Shown: positions 26,042 to 34,946 of the stretch, piece after piece
Layout of the letters: every line of letters starts with the position of its first letter
How positions within the stretch are numbered: position 1 is the stretch's first letter
Assembly (NCBI RefSeq): GCF_945952055.1
Contig: NZ_CAMFHB010000029.1
Location: forward strand, 20,028 to 84,027
DNA: 64,000 nt
Direction of reading: 5' to 3'
Origin: an uncultured Alsobacter sp.
GTDB lineage: Bacteria > Pseudomonadota > Alphaproteobacteria > Rhizobiales > Beijerinckiaceae
Made by a program: the position numbers and the translations under genes
Notes under the pieces: model-generated
Databases searched by the model: none
What the model saw: the letters and a program-made list of their open reading frames with translations, nothing else
What the model was told of the DNA's origin: nothing

Positions 26042-26197
26042 ATGGACATGGACAGGAACGAGACGGGAGCGACCAGGATCAATCCGGTCGAGGCGCGTCA
26101 GGCGGTCACCGGCCACAACGTCATCCGGGTGTTGACCATGGGTGTCGGACTGGCAGTCGTCGCGGGGATCATCCTGTATTTCACAGTCGGCGTCTGA
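26042..26197 (+). CDS. Small single-pass membrane protein
   Basis: A 51-residue frame (49 if started at ATG 26048) reading MDMDRNETGATRINP then a helix RVLTMGVGLAVVAGIILYF. The N-terminal half is polar with a QAVTGHNVIRVL segment and the C-terminal half is one membrane helix, a form often found in alphaproteobacterial stress regulons. The exact EcfG-type promoter just upstream supports the call. No family name is assigned. Confidence 0.6.
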   Translation: MDMDRNETGATRINPVEARQAVTGHNVIRVLTMGVGLAVVAGIILYFTVGV

Positions 26198-26225
26198 GCG
26201 CCGCGCCTTTGAAGTCAACAGCCGT

Positions 26226-26251
26226 GGAACTCGGCCGCGGGCGTGCGCGTT
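26226..26251 (+). promoter_or_regulatory. EcfG-type promoter for the HWE kinase gene
   Basis: GGAAC (26226-26230), 17-base spacer, CGTT (26248-26251), 57 bases before the GTG at 26308. Confidence 0.65.
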
Positions 26252-26307
26252 CTTGACTGGAGAGGGCGGTCGCGTCCTGCGCGGGCGGCGCCGCAACGGA
26301 CAGGCAG

Positions 26308-28845
26308 GTGGAAATCAATCTTCGCGAGCGGTTCGGTAGACTTCTGCCGGGCCGAGGGTCCGGCAGCGCGCCGGGCTTGTCGTTCGAGCAGCGCTTCGCA
26401 ACGGGCATTGCCGTGCTGGGCGTCAGCATCCTGCTGGCTGCCACGCTGGCGGGGGTCCTTGCCGTCCTGAACACCGAGAGGGTGGCCGGGCTGCAGACGC
26501 GCGCTCTGCAGGTCCGTGTCGGCGCCTATGGCATCGAGACGATCCTCGCCAAGGCGGAGGCGGCCGAGCGCGGCTGGTTCCTCACCGGCGACGACACCTA
26601 CGCGGCCGCGCTGGACGAAACCGCCCGGGAACTCGACGTGGCGGCCGCGGGTCTGGCCACTGTCGCGGGTCCGCAGCAGCGCCCCGACCTCGAACAGATC
26701 CGCTCGGCCGTGCGCACCCGCATCTCGGCCGGCGTGCGCGCGATCGCGACGGCCCGGTCGGGCAATCGCGACGAGGCCCTGGCAGCCCTGCGCGCGCTCG
26801 CCCCCGGCGACAGCGAAGCCCACGCCATGATCCGCCGGTTCACCGACGCCAATCTCGCGATGCTCGATCGCTTCGGCGATCGCTATCGCCAGTCCACGCG
26901 ACGCCTCCTGCTCGTGCTGCTCTCGGCGTCGCTGGCACTCGTGTTCTTCGGCCTGCACCAGGTCGGCAGCATGCGCCGTCTGCTGGCCGAGGCGACACGG
27001 TCGCGGCGCGAGCTGCGCATCGCCAACACGGAGCTGGAGAGCCTCGTGTCGGAGAGGACCGAGGAACTCGCGGGCACCGTCGCCCGCTTCGAGCTCGCCC
27101 TGCGCGCGGCGAGCGTGGTCGTGTTCTCGCAGGATGACCGCAGGCGCTTCACGTTCCTGAGCAGGCCGATCCTGGGCGTCGAACCCGCCGATGCTCTCGG
27201 CAAGACCGAGGAGGAGATCTTCCCCGCGCATGTGGCGGCCCTGGCCGTGCCGCACTCGACCGCCGTCCTCAAGACGGCGATCTCGCGCGACTACGAATAC
27301 GGGACCCAGGCGGACGGCGAGGACGGCCGGTGGTTCCGCGTGCGGGCGGAACCCATCAAGGGGCCGGACGGGCAGGTGTCCGGCCTGATCGGCGCCATCA
27401 TCGACGTGACGGCGGAGGCCATGGCGCAGGGCCGCCTGATGGCCGTGACCGACGAGCTCTCGGCGGTGGTGCAGCGCTTCGATGCGGCGCTGCGCGGCGC
27501 GGAGGTGTTCGTGTTCACCCAGGACCGCGCGCTGCGCTTCACCTTCGCCAGCCACGGCCTGCTCGGGATCGCCCCGGACCGGCTGCTGGGCAAGTCGGAT
27601 TCCGACGTCCTGCCGCCCGACATCAGTGCCCCGCTGACCGCCAGCAAGAGGCGGGTCATGGAGACCGGTGTCCCCGTGGTCGAGGACATGCACTTCCCCG
27701 ACAGCCGGGGTGTGGTGCGTCCGGTGCGGATGCGGCTCGAACCGCTGCGCGACAGCTTGACCATCGCCGGCGTCATCGGTTGCGCCGTGGACGTGTCCCG
27801 GGAAGCGGACGCGCAAAAGCGGCTCGAGAGCGTCACCGACGTCCTGCGCACCACTGTCCAGCGCTTCGAGATCGCCCTGCGCAGCGCCGAGATCACCGTG
27901 TTCGCGCAGGATCCAGACCTTCGCTACACCTGGGCGAGCGCGGCGCTGTTTGGTCGTGCGGCCAATACCATCGGTGGGCTCACCGACCCCGACCTGCTGC
28001 CGGCCGAGGCGGCGCGGCGCTTCGAGGACCTCAAGCGCGAGGCCCTGGCGTCCGGCGAACTGCGCAGCGCGGAGTTGCGCAGCCCGGCGCCGGAGGGCGA
28101 CCGCTGGTTCGCGGTCAGCGTGCAGCCCCAGCGCAACGCCGCCGGGATCGTCGACGGTCTTCTCGGCTCCGCCCTCGACGTCACCGATCGCAGGGCGCGC
28201 GAGACGCACAACCGCATCCTGCTGCGCGAGCTGACGCATCGCACCAAGAACCTGCTGGCCGTCGTGCAGGCCATCGGCCGCCAGACGCTGCTCACGACCA
28301 GTTCGGCGCAGGACTTCGAGCACCGGTTTTCAGGCCGGCTCCAGGGGCTGGCCATGTCGCTCGACATCCTGTTCGACGAGAACTGGGAAGGGGCCTCGAT
28401 CGCCGAACTCGTCCGCTCCCAGCTCAGCCACTATCGGGACTTGGTGGGCTGGCGCATCCGGTTCTCGGGGCCCGACATGCGGCTGGAGCCCGAGGCCGCG
28501 CAGAACCTGGGACTCGCCCTGCACGAGCTGTGCACCAATGCCGCCAAGTTCGGCGCCCTGTCCGGCGACGAGGGGACGGTCGACGTGCGCTGGGGCCTCA
28601 CCGAGTCGGACGACGATCCGAAGTTCCGCATCACCTGGACCGAGCAGGGCGGGCCGGCGGTGCAGCCGGCCGCGCGCAAGGGCTTCGGCCATGCCGTGCT
28701 GGAACGCCTGGTGCCGCGGGCGGTGAGCGGTCGCGGCGTGCTGAACATGCGCCCGGACGGGATCGAGTGGGTGCTCGAGATGCCGGCCCGCTTCGTCCAC
28801 AGCCTGGCCGAGGCCGGGCCGCCGCTGAAGATCTGGACGGGCTGA
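26308..28845 (+). CDS. HWE-family sensor histidine kinase with CHASE3-like sensor and three PAS domains
   Basis: An 845-residue membrane kinase. Helices are at about 33-54 and 195-212, with a CHASE3-like sensor between them (KAEAAERGWFLTGDDTY). Three consecutive PAS domains follow (about 250-370, 385-500, 510-625), each introduced by a similar VARFELALRAA-type helix. The HWE/HisKA_2 H-box is LRELTHRTKNLLAVVQAIG with His644, and the ATPase shows ALHELCTNAAKFGAL and GFGHAVLERLV. HWE/HisKA_2 kinases are the family known to phosphorylate PhyR. With its EcfG-type promoter and location between two phyR genes, it is a good candidate PhyR kinase. Confidence 0.88.
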   Translation: MEINLRERFGRLLPGRGSGSAPGLSFEQRFATGIAVLGVSILLAATLAGVLAVLNTERVAGLQTRALQVRVGAYGIETILAKAEAAERGWFLTGDDTYAAALDETARELDVAAAGLATVAGPQQRPDLEQIRSAVRTRISAGVRAIATARSGNRDEALAALRALAPGDSEAHAMIRRFTDANLAMLDRFGDRYRQSTRRLLLVLLSASLALVFFGLHQVGSMRRLLAEATRSRRELRIANTELESLVSERTEELAGTVARFELALRAASVVVFSQDDRRRFTFLSRPILGVEPADALGKTEEEIFPAHVAALAVPHSTAVLKTAISRDYEYGTQADGEDGRWFRVRAEPIKGPDGQVSGLIGAIIDVTAEAMAQGRLMAVTDELSAVVQRFDAALRGAEVFVFTQDRALRFTFASHGLLGIAPDRLLGKSDSDVLPPDISAPLTASKRRVMETGVPVVEDMHFPDSRGVVRPVRMRLEPLRDSLTIAGVIGCAVDVSREADAQKRLESVTDVLRTTVQRFEIALRSAEITVFAQDPDLRYTWASAALFGRAANTIGGLTDPDLLPAEAARRFEDLKREALASGELRSAELRSPAPEGDRWFAVSVQPQRNAAGIVDGLLGSALDVTDRRARETHNRILLRELTHRTKNLLAVVQAIGRQTLLTTSSAQDFEHRFSGRLQGLAMSLDILFDENWEGASIAELVRSQLSHYRDLVGWRIRFSGPDMRLEPEAAQNLGLALHELCTNAAKFGALSGDEGTVDVRWGLTESDDDPKFRITWTEQGGPAVQPAARKGFGHAVLERLVPRAVSGRGVLNMRPDGIEWVLEMPARFVHSLAEAGPPLKIWTG

Positions 28846-28847
28846 GC

Positions 28848-28876
28848 AGGCCGCGCTTGCGTCGAAACGCGGCCTG
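28848..28876. terminator. Hairpin between convergent genes
   Basis: CAGGCCGCG (28848-28856) pairs with CGCGGCCTG (28868-28876) between the stops of the HWE kinase (28845) and the GH1 gene (28889). No T-run is present, so efficiency is uncertain. Confidence 0.5.
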
Positions 28877-28888
28877 TCGTCCTTCGAC

Positions 28889-30196
28889 TCAGGTTGGGTT
28901 CGAGGGTTCGGCCGAGCGCTTCATGCGCTGCTGCCGCAGGGAGTCCCGCCGCTCCACCGCCCAGCGTTCCGTATAGGCGTCGGGGGTCACCAGCGGCACC
29001 GACAGGCACACGCTCTGGGCCGGCAGCACGTCGCGCCAGTCGGCGATCAGCTTCCGGTAGGCGGCCCCCACCGGCCGGATCTTGCGGTCGAGATCATAGA
29101 GGCCCAGCGGATTGACGCGGCCGTTGCGCTCGCGCAGCGCCGTATCCCAGTCGACCTGGTCGGTCAGCGAATACCAGGTGAAGCCGACGATCGGCACGCC
29201 GCTGTTGCGCACGCGCAGGACGTTGGCCCATTCCTTCCAGAGCCAGTTCACGGCCTCGTCGCCGCGCGGACCCTGCGCGATGTTCGTCTCGGTGTGCATC
29301 ACGGGCAGGCGGTAGCGGTCGTAGTACTGCCGCGTGATCTCGTTGTAGCCGAACACCTCGTGGGCGGAGCGGCTGCTGCCGTCCTGGCTCACCCGGTGCT
29401 CGTTGGTGACGTAGTAGTCGTTCCCCATGATGCAGTGGTGCTTCAGGGAGTTGTCCATGAAGAAGGCGTACTCGGCCCGCGTCATGCCGTTGTCCATGAG
29501 GAACTCGTACATCGCCGAGTTCACGCGCAGGCCGTAGTTCAGGTCGAGCGACAGGAAGCGGCGCGCGTTCAAGGTCTCGGCCACGGCGATGGCGCTGGGG
29601 TCCTCCGCGTGGAAGTACTCAGAGGACTCGCTCTGGACGAAGATCGCGTCCGGCCGGACGTCCAGGATGGCGTGCATCGCCAGCACGTTGGCCCGCACGA
29701 TGTGCTTCAAGGCCGTGACGAAGCTGCGGTCGTCCGACGCCTGCTCGTTCCACCAGCCATAGGCCGCCGAGAACGTCGCGCAGATGAACATCTCGTTCAC
29801 CGGCGTGTAGAGCTGCACCCACGGGAAGCGCTCGGCGAAGGCGCGCGCGTAACCGGCGAAGAGGTGCGGAAAGTCAGGGTTCTGGAAGTTGCCGATCCAG
29901 TCCGGCACCCCGAAGTGGCACAGGTCCGCGACCGGGATCAGACCCAGGCGGCGGAGTTCGGTGAAACTCTCGTCGGCGAAGCTCCAGTCGAACCGTCCCT
30001 CGCCGAGGAACGTGCGGTGGAGCGGCGGGCCGTAGCGCAGGACCGAGGTCCCGATCTCCACGGCGAGCGCGAGATCCTCTCGCCAGCGGGCGTAGTGGTT
30101 GCTCGCCTCCATCTGGTCGACGCGCGTCTTCCCGCCGTCGATCGTCGGGGCGCTGTTCTCGATACCGGTGGCGAAAAGGAAAAAGGGCGCAGCCAT
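28889..30196 (-). CDS. Glycoside hydrolase family 1-like protein
   Basis: A 435-residue cytoplasmic enzyme of clan GH-A, closest to family 1. The acid/base is Glu135 in TPVNEM and the nucleophile Glu303 in MHTETN. FATGIENSAPTI marks the N-terminus, which set the start at 30196; upstream in-frame sequence looks non-coding. GFTWYSLTDQVDW and the tail region are also GH1-like. The substrate is unknown. A possible EcfG-type promoter with a 17-base spacer lies 40 bases before the start. The gene is next to a GH2 gene on the same strand but separated by a forward gene. Confidence 0.8.
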   Translation of the reverse strand: MAAPFFLFATGIENSAPTIDGGKTRVDQMEASNHYARWREDLALAVEIGTSVLRYGPPLHRTFLGEGRFDWSFADESFTELRRLGLIPVADLCHFGVPDWIGNFQNPDFPHLFAGYARAFAERFPWVQLYTPVNEMFICATFSAAYGWWNEQASDDRSFVTALKHIVRANVLAMHAILDVRPDAIFVQSESSEYFHAEDPSAIAVAETLNARRFLSLDLNYGLRVNSAMYEFLMDNGMTRAEYAFFMDNSLKHHCIMGNDYYVTNEHRVSQDGSSRSAHEVFGYNEITRQYYDRYRLPVMHTETNIAQGPRGDEAVNWLWKEWANVLRVRNSGVPIVGFTWYSLTDQVDWDTALRERNGRVNPLGLYDLDRKIRPVGAAYRKLIADWRDVLPAQSVCLSVPLVTPDAYTERWAVERRDSLRQQRMKRSAEPSNPT

Positions 30197-30235
30197 CGTG
30201 TCCAGGCAAGGCCTCAAGCGGCCGCGATCACGATC

Positions 30236-30261
30236 AACGGAACGGGGGCTTTTTTCGTTCC
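30236..30261 (-). promoter_or_regulatory. Possible EcfG-type promoter for the GH1 gene
   Basis: Reverse strand: GGAAC (30261-30257), 17-base spacer, CGTT (30239-30236), 40 bases before the start at 30196. The spacer holds an A-run and C-run and partly repeats the motif, so chance is possible. Confidence 0.5.
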
Positions 30262-30327
30262 ATGCCGGGAACAGGAGACAGAGCCGCGCCATTGAGCAGC
30301 GTTGTCCCGGCGGTTCCGGAGAAGGTC

Positions 30328-30651
30328 ATGCCTCCCAGCGCAGACGCCCGCAGGGCGACGATCGATCCGGCGAACCGGTCCATGCTCGCCCATGCCGCCG
30401 CCGGCATCGTCCTCGGCTTCGCGGTGGCGGCCGCGATCATCCTGTTCGACATGCACGGCATCGGGACGTTGCTGAAAACGTCCGACAAGGGCGTGGTGGC
30501 GGTCGTGCTGCTCACCGCGGGCTTCGCGAGCCTGGCGGCCGCCGGCTCGTTCTCCACCGCCATGGCGTGGCGGGCACCCCCGTCCTGCGGCCGCAGCGGC
30601 GGCACCGGGAGCCTGGCGCCGGCCTTCGTCTCGGCCCGGCGCCAGAGGTGA
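30328..30651 (+). CDS. Small two-helix membrane protein, hypothetical
   Basis: A 107-residue protein with two hydrophobic helices (AHAAAGIVLGFAVAAAIILF and VVAVVLLTAGFASLAAAGS) joined by a short polar loop; the tail is basic. GGAGAAGG lies just before the ATG at 30328. It is not recognised. It sits alone on the forward strand between the reverse GH1 and GH2 genes. No EcfG-type promoter was found before it. Confidence 0.55.
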   Translation: MPPSADARRATIDPANRSMLAHAAAGIVLGFAVAAAIILFDMHGIGTLLKTSDKGVVAVVLLTAGFASLAAAGSFSTAMAWRAPPSCGRSGGTGSLAPAFVSARRQR

Positions 30652-30687
30652 CGCGCGCGGCCGGGCGACCTCGTCCGGGCCGCCCGG

Positions 30688-33432
30688 TCAGGCCGCCGCT
30701 TCCTCGTCGTCGGACCGGGGTTCCTTGTGACCCTTGGCTGCTGCCTGCTCGACGAGGCTCTTGAGCAGCAGCGTCGCCGTCGGGTCCTCGCCGGGAGGAT
30801 CGCGGTTGAGACGGAACGTCGAGACGACGAAATGGCCGCGTCCGTAGGTGCGCTCGACCGACAGCGCCACCGGCTTGTGCAGCCACCCGATCGCCAGGCC
30901 TGCCTGCACGCGCGACTGGAAATCGTGGAGATTGCAGCCCGCGATCACGTGGGTCGGGATCACCCGGTCGAACGGTTCATCGATCAGCGGGCCACCGGGA
31001 ATGTCGTCGAAGCCACGGCCGCGCACGAGCCAGGCGAAGGTCGAGGCCCAGTCGCCGGCCCACAGCGTCCCGCCGCGCGCCAGCACCCGCACGTTCTGCC
31101 AATGCGGGAATAGCGGGTTGAGCGACATCTCCGTCGCCGGCAGCAGCAGCAGCCGCGTGCCGTCCCGAACCTGGCCCAGCAGCGTCTTGTCGATCTCGTG
31201 GGACACGACGACGTCGGCCTCCGCCGCGTCGCCCGCCATGGCGTAGCCCAAGGCCGCGAGCCGCTCGCTCATGGCCGCGTCGTTGGACCAGACCTTGGTG
31301 GCGGCGAAGCCCTCGGGGGCGGGACGGTGGTGGATCGACACGTCGAGATGGTTGCGCGCCAGGACCGTCCCGCCGTCGTCACGCAGCACGAAGTTGACGC
31401 GGACACGGCGCGAACGCTTGGGGGAGGGCAGGGGAATGTCCACCACCCCGAGATCGGCCACCGCGCCGGAGGGCAGCCGCGCCACGGGATAGCGGCTGGC
31501 GACGGCGCCGTCGACCGAGGCCTCGACGGTGCATCCCTCCAGCGTCGGACCGGCGCCGTTGGAGACCGTCAGGTCCACCCTCAAGGCCTCGCCCACCCAG
31601 TAGGCCAGGCGTTCCCAGCGCGGAATGACGAGGAGGTCGGCGTTGATGGCCGCAAAGTCCTGATGGAACACGCGGACGTTGCGCCGCATGTCGAGCAGCC
31701 CGTTGCACTCCCAGTGGGCATCGGTGAATTCCGTGATCACGTAGCCGGCCAGCGCGGGACGCCGGCGCATGACCTCGATCTCGTATTTCAGGGCCCGGTA
31801 CTGCTGCCACTGCGCGGCCTCGACGAAGCCGCGCAGGTCGCCGAAGACTCTGTCCAGCGACCAGTCGACGAACCGGTTCTCGATGCCGTGGGGGTACATG
31901 ACCCCTTCGCCCCAGTCGTGGCCGGTTTCGAACCACCAGGGCTCCTTGCCATCCGCGTCCTTGAGATCTTCGGGGTGCGGCAGGCCCCAGTTGCCGAACT
32001 CGGAGCACATCAAGGGTTCATCGCCCTTGATGACGGCGTCGCCCTCCGGGCTGAAGAGCCAGGCGGCCCGGCTGGAGAGCTCGTCGACGAAGGCGTCCCA
32101 GGACCGGCGATTGTCGGGATAGGCGGCGTAGAAGTGGTAGTCGGCGATGTCCGTCTCGACGTGGAAGCTCGGTGCCAGCGGCGAGTTGTCGACGACGAGG
32201 CGGGTGGGATCGTACCCCTTCAGCCAGTGATAGGTCCGCTTGAGCCAGGCGCGGTGGTCGGCGTCGTGGACGAGGTCCACGCCCCAGTTCTCGTTGATGA
32301 TCGTCCAGATGATGATCGAGGGGTGGTTGCCGTCGCGGTCGACGATGCCTTTCAGGAGCCGCTCCTTGCGGACGCGCGAGCGCTCGGTCGACACGCCGCC
32401 ATTGGGCAGTTCCGTCCAGATCAGGAGACCCAGCCGGTCGGCGACCTCGTAGTAGCGCGGGTCGGCCGCCTTGATGTGGCAGCGCAGGCAGTTCAGGCCG
32501 AGCTCCTTGGCCTTTCGGAACTGATCCTCCAGGAAGTCGACGGAGGGCACCGAGCAGATCGTGTCGGGGTAGTAGTCCTGGTCGAGGGCGGCGCGCAGGA
32601 AGATGGGCTCGCCGTTGAGCCACAGGCGGCCGTTTCGCGTCTCGATGGTGCGGAAGCCGAACGTGTCGGCCTTGGTGTCGATGGCGGTGCCGGCCTGGTC
32701 GAGGGTGGCCTCGAGCCGGTAGAGGTTGGGCTTCTCGGGCGACCACGGTCGCACGTCCTGGATTCTCAGGCTGACGGTCATCTCCTCGTCGCCCGGGGCG
32801 ATCTTCTCGCTGGCCGTCGCGACGGGCTGGCCATCGGGCCCGGTCACGGTCACCGTGAGGCCGGTTGCCCCTTCGATCGGCGTGTGGAAGAAGACCGTCG
32901 CGCGAACCTTGCCGGTGGCGAGGTCGGGCAGGATGCGGATCCGGACCATGTGGTCCCGGTTGCGCCGCTCGACGAGCACGCCCTGCCAGATCCCCGACAG
33001 TGGCCCGTACCAGCTCTGCTTGCCGAAGGGGATCTCGCCCAGAGGGGCGTCGGGATACAGCGTCGGATTGTCCGTCGGACTTTCGACGCGCAGCTTCAAC
33101 TGGTTGCGCCCCTCGACCAGGTACTCGGTGATGTCGAAGGAGAAGGGCAGGAAGCCGCCCTGGTGCTCGCCGATCGGCACGTCGTTGAGCCAGGCGCGCG
33201 TGTGGTGGAAGACCGCCCCGAAGCGCACGAAGATGCGGCCGTTCTTGAACCCGACGGGCACGTCGAAGTCCCGGGCGTAGATCGCCGTGCCGGCGCGCAT
33301 GCGCAGGTCGGCGAACTGCGCCTGCCAGGGGCCCGGCACCTGGATCGTGCGCACGGTGGCCGGCTCCATCTGCCGGTCGTCCGCCACGTAGAGGAATTCC
33401 CAGGAACCATCGAGCGACAGGCTGGATGACAT
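30688..33432 (-). CDS. Glycoside hydrolase family 2 protein (beta-galactosidase/glucuronidase type)
   Basis: A 914-residue enzyme with the GH2 order: sugar-binding jelly roll (GSWEFLYVADD...GPWQAQF), immunoglobulin-like domain, and a TIM barrel with acid/base Glu381 in WTIINENW and nucleophile Glu478 in MCSEFGNWG. About 350 further residues after the barrel include an extra beta domain (DLTVSNG) and a C-terminal region with GATase-like features. No signal peptide is present. The ATG at 33432 begins the conserved sequence. It follows the PRC-barrel-like gene by 41 bases and probably shares its EcfG-type promoter. The natural substrate is unknown. Confidence 0.85.
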   Translation of the reverse strand: MSSSLSLDGSWEFLYVADDRQMEPATVRTIQVPGPWQAQFADLRMRAGTAIYARDFDVPVGFKNGRIFVRFGAVFHHTRAWLNDVPIGEHQGGFLPFSFDITEYLVEGRNQLKLRVESPTDNPTLYPDAPLGEIPFGKQSWYGPLSGIWQGVLVERRNRDHMVRIRILPDLATGKVRATVFFHTPIEGATGLTVTVTGPDGQPVATASEKIAPGDEEMTVSLRIQDVRPWSPEKPNLYRLEATLDQAGTAIDTKADTFGFRTIETRNGRLWLNGEPIFLRAALDQDYYPDTICSVPSVDFLEDQFRKAKELGLNCLRCHIKAADPRYYEVADRLGLLIWTELPNGGVSTERSRVRKERLLKGIVDRDGNHPSIIIWTIINENWGVDLVHDADHRAWLKRTYHWLKGYDPTRLVVDNSPLAPSFHVETDIADYHFYAAYPDNRRSWDAFVDELSSRAAWLFSPEGDAVIKGDEPLMCSEFGNWGLPHPEDLKDADGKEPWWFETGHDWGEGVMYPHGIENRFVDWSLDRVFGDLRGFVEAAQWQQYRALKYEIEVMRRRPALAGYVITEFTDAHWECNGLLDMRRNVRVFHQDFAAINADLLVIPRWERLAYWVGEALRVDLTVSNGAGPTLEGCTVEASVDGAVASRYPVARLPSGAVADLGVVDIPLPSPKRSRRVRVNFVLRDDGGTVLARNHLDVSIHHRPAPEGFAATKVWSNDAAMSERLAALGYAMAGDAAEADVVVSHEIDKTLLGQVRDGTRLLLLPATEMSLNPLFPHWQNVRVLARGGTLWAGDWASTFAWLVRGRGFDDIPGGPLIDEPFDRVIPTHVIAGCNLHDFQSRVQAGLAIGWLHKPVALSVERTYGRGHFVVSTFRLNRDPPGEDPTATLLLKSLVEQAAAKGHKEPRSDDEEAAA

Positions 33433-33473
33433 GGCCTCGTCCGGATTGTGTTGAGCGGGAGGGGAGAAGCGCG

Positions 33474-33845
33474 TCACGCGCAACGGCGGAAATGGTCCTC
33501 GACGCGGTGCCAGAAGCCCGGGTCGCCGCAGCAGGTGCCGGCCACGAAAATCGGGGCGCTGCGGATGGCATCGGCCGGAAGGTGGACGATGCAGTCGTTG
33601 CCCTGCGTCTCGACGAGCGCCCAAGGCACGACTCGCGCGTCCTCGCCCAGCCGCGAGACGCTGGCGAAGCAGACCACAGCAAACTGGACCTCGTCCGCGC
33701 CGTCCTCGACGACGACGCTGGAGATGCGGCCCAGCACCACGCCGTCCTGCGAGCGCAGGACCATGTCCGCGCCCGTCTGGATGGCGGGAACCGCACCGGC
33801 GCAGGCGACGCGCCGGATCCCATGGTCGACTGCTGGCTGGTTCAT
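33474..33845 (-). CDS. PRC-barrel-like small protein
   Basis: A 123-residue protein. Residues about 22-90 fit a PRC-barrel-like fold (GADMVLRSQDGVVLGRISSVVVEDG, then EVQFAVVCF and ARVVPWALV). The C-terminal part has a Cys pair (AGTCCGDPG). PRC-barrel proteins are frequent in alphaproteobacterial stress regulons. It has an exact EcfG-type promoter 24 bases upstream and is followed by the GH2 gene. The function is unknown. Confidence 0.65.
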   Translation of the reverse strand: MNQPAVDHGIRRVACAGAVPAIQTGADMVLRSQDGVVLGRISSVVVEDGADEVQFAVVCFASVSRLGEDARVVPWALVETQGNDCIVHLPADAIRSAPIFVAGTCCGDPGFWHRVEDHFRRCA

Positions 33846-33868
33846 CGCGTGCACCCTTCCTGGCGGGA

Positions 33869-33893
33869 AACGCGGCGGTCCCGTTGAAGTTCC
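33869..33893 (-). promoter_or_regulatory. EcfG-type promoter for PRC-barrel gene and GH2
   Basis: Reverse strand: GGAAC (33893-33889), 16-base spacer, CGTT (33872-33869), 24 bases before the start at 33845. It is back to back with the SDR promoter. Confidence 0.8.
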
Positions 33894-33915
33894 GTCCGGA
33901 TGACCGGAATTGGCG

Positions 33916-33940
33916 GGAACCGGCTCGTGTCGCCGACGTT
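33916..33940 (+). promoter_or_regulatory. EcfG-type promoter for the SDR gene
   Basis: GGAAC (33916-33920), 16-base spacer, CGTT (33937-33940), 95 bases before the SDR start. Its -10 box lies inside the first unit of the 33-base tandem repeat. Confidence 0.8.
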
Positions 33941-34027
33941 GCGCCGACTTGCCATGTCCTCGTCGGCGATGTGGCGCCGACCTGCCATGCTCGTGTCGGC
34001 GACGCGGCGTCGACTTGCCATCCAGGA
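33929..34027 (+). repeat. Three tandem 33-base repeats in the SDR leader
   Basis: Units at 33929-33961, 33962-33994 and 33995-34027 share the pattern GTCGsCGAyGyk-GCGyCGACyTGCCAT followed by a variable six bases. They fill the 5' leader between the EcfG-type -10 box and the ribosome binding site (AGGAG at 34024). The unit length is a multiple of three, yet no start codon with a ribosome binding site makes them part of the protein. Confidence 0.75.
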
Positions 34028-34034
34028 GCCCACC

Positions 34035-34883
34035 ATGCCCCAGACGCTCCCGCCGCAGGTCCAGGACCGCCAGCCCGGGCTCGAGACCGAGATGCATCCG
34101 CGGCCGGACTGCATGCCCCGCTATCCCGGCTCCGGCCGCATGCGTGGCAAGTCCGTGGTCGTCACCGGCGGCGACAGCGGCATCGGCCGTGCGGTCGCGG
34201 TGCTGATGGCGCGCGAAGGTGCCAGCGTGACGATCGCCTACAAGGACGAGCACGAGGACGCCCGCGAGACGGTGCGCCTGTGCGAGGAGGAGGGCGCGAA
34301 GGCCCTGTGCGTGGCCGGCGACATCGGCGAGGAGGCCTTCTGCTTCGAGGTCGTGAAGCGCGCCGTGGACGCCTTCGGCGGGCTCGACCTGCTCGTCAAC
34401 AACGCCGCCGAGCAGCACACGTGCGACGACATCAAGGACATCCCGGCCGAGCAGGTGGAGCGGACGTTCCGCACCAACATCTTCGGCTACATCTTCATGG
34501 CCAAGGCCGCCCGGCCGCATTTGCGGCGTGGCTCCAGCATCGTCAACACGGCGTCGGTGACCGCCTACAAGGGCAGTCCCCAGCTGCTCGACTACAGCGC
34601 GACCAAGGGGGCGATCGTCGCCTTCACGCGCTCGCTCGCGGTAGCCCTCGCCGAGGACGGGATCCGCGTCAACGCGGTGGCGCCGGGTCCCATCTGGACA
34701 CCGCTCATCCCGGCCTCCTTCGACGAGAAACGCGTGTCGGAACACGGCGCCAGTTCGGGGATGGGCCGGCCGGGCCAACCCAACGAGGTGGCGCCGAGCT
34801 ACCTGTTCCTCGCCTGCGAGGACGGCTCCTACATCAGCGGGCAGGTGATCCATCCCAACGGCGGAAGCGTCGTGAACGGCTGA
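34035..34883 (+). CDS. Short-chain dehydrogenase/reductase, general stress type (YdaD/YhdF-like)
   Basis: A 282-residue SDR with a 35-residue N-terminal extension (PPQVQDRQPGLETEMHPRPD) typical of stress-induced SDRs such as YhdF and YghA. The cofactor motif is TGGDSGIG (44-51) and the catalytic residues are Ser174, Tyr187 and Lys191 (YSATK). DGSYISGQVIHPNGG ends the protein. AGGAG precedes the ATG by six bases. An EcfG-type promoter and a triple repeat precede the gene. The substrate of this subfamily is not established. Confidence 0.88.
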   Translation: MPQTLPPQVQDRQPGLETEMHPRPDCMPRYPGSGRMRGKSVVVTGGDSGIGRAVAVLMAREGASVTIAYKDEHEDARETVRLCEEEGAKALCVAGDIGEEAFCFEVVKRAVDAFGGLDLLVNNAAEQHTCDDIKDIPAEQVERTFRTNIFGYIFMAKAARPHLRRGSSIVNTASVTAYKGSPQLLDYSATKGAIVAFTRSLAVALAEDGIRVNAVAPGPIWTPLIPASFDEKRVSEHGASSGMGRPGQPNEVAPSYLFLACEDGSYISGQVIHPNGGSVVNG

Positions 34884-34946
34884 GCGACATCGTCGCGCCG
34901 GGCGCCGCGAGCCTGACAACTCCCTGACACCGGGGTGTGGTGAACG

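Noticed and set aside
30241..30261. Intrinsic terminator from the GGGGGC-TTTTTT run upstream of the GH1 gene
   Set aside because: There is no proper GC stem before the T-run, and no forward gene ends there.
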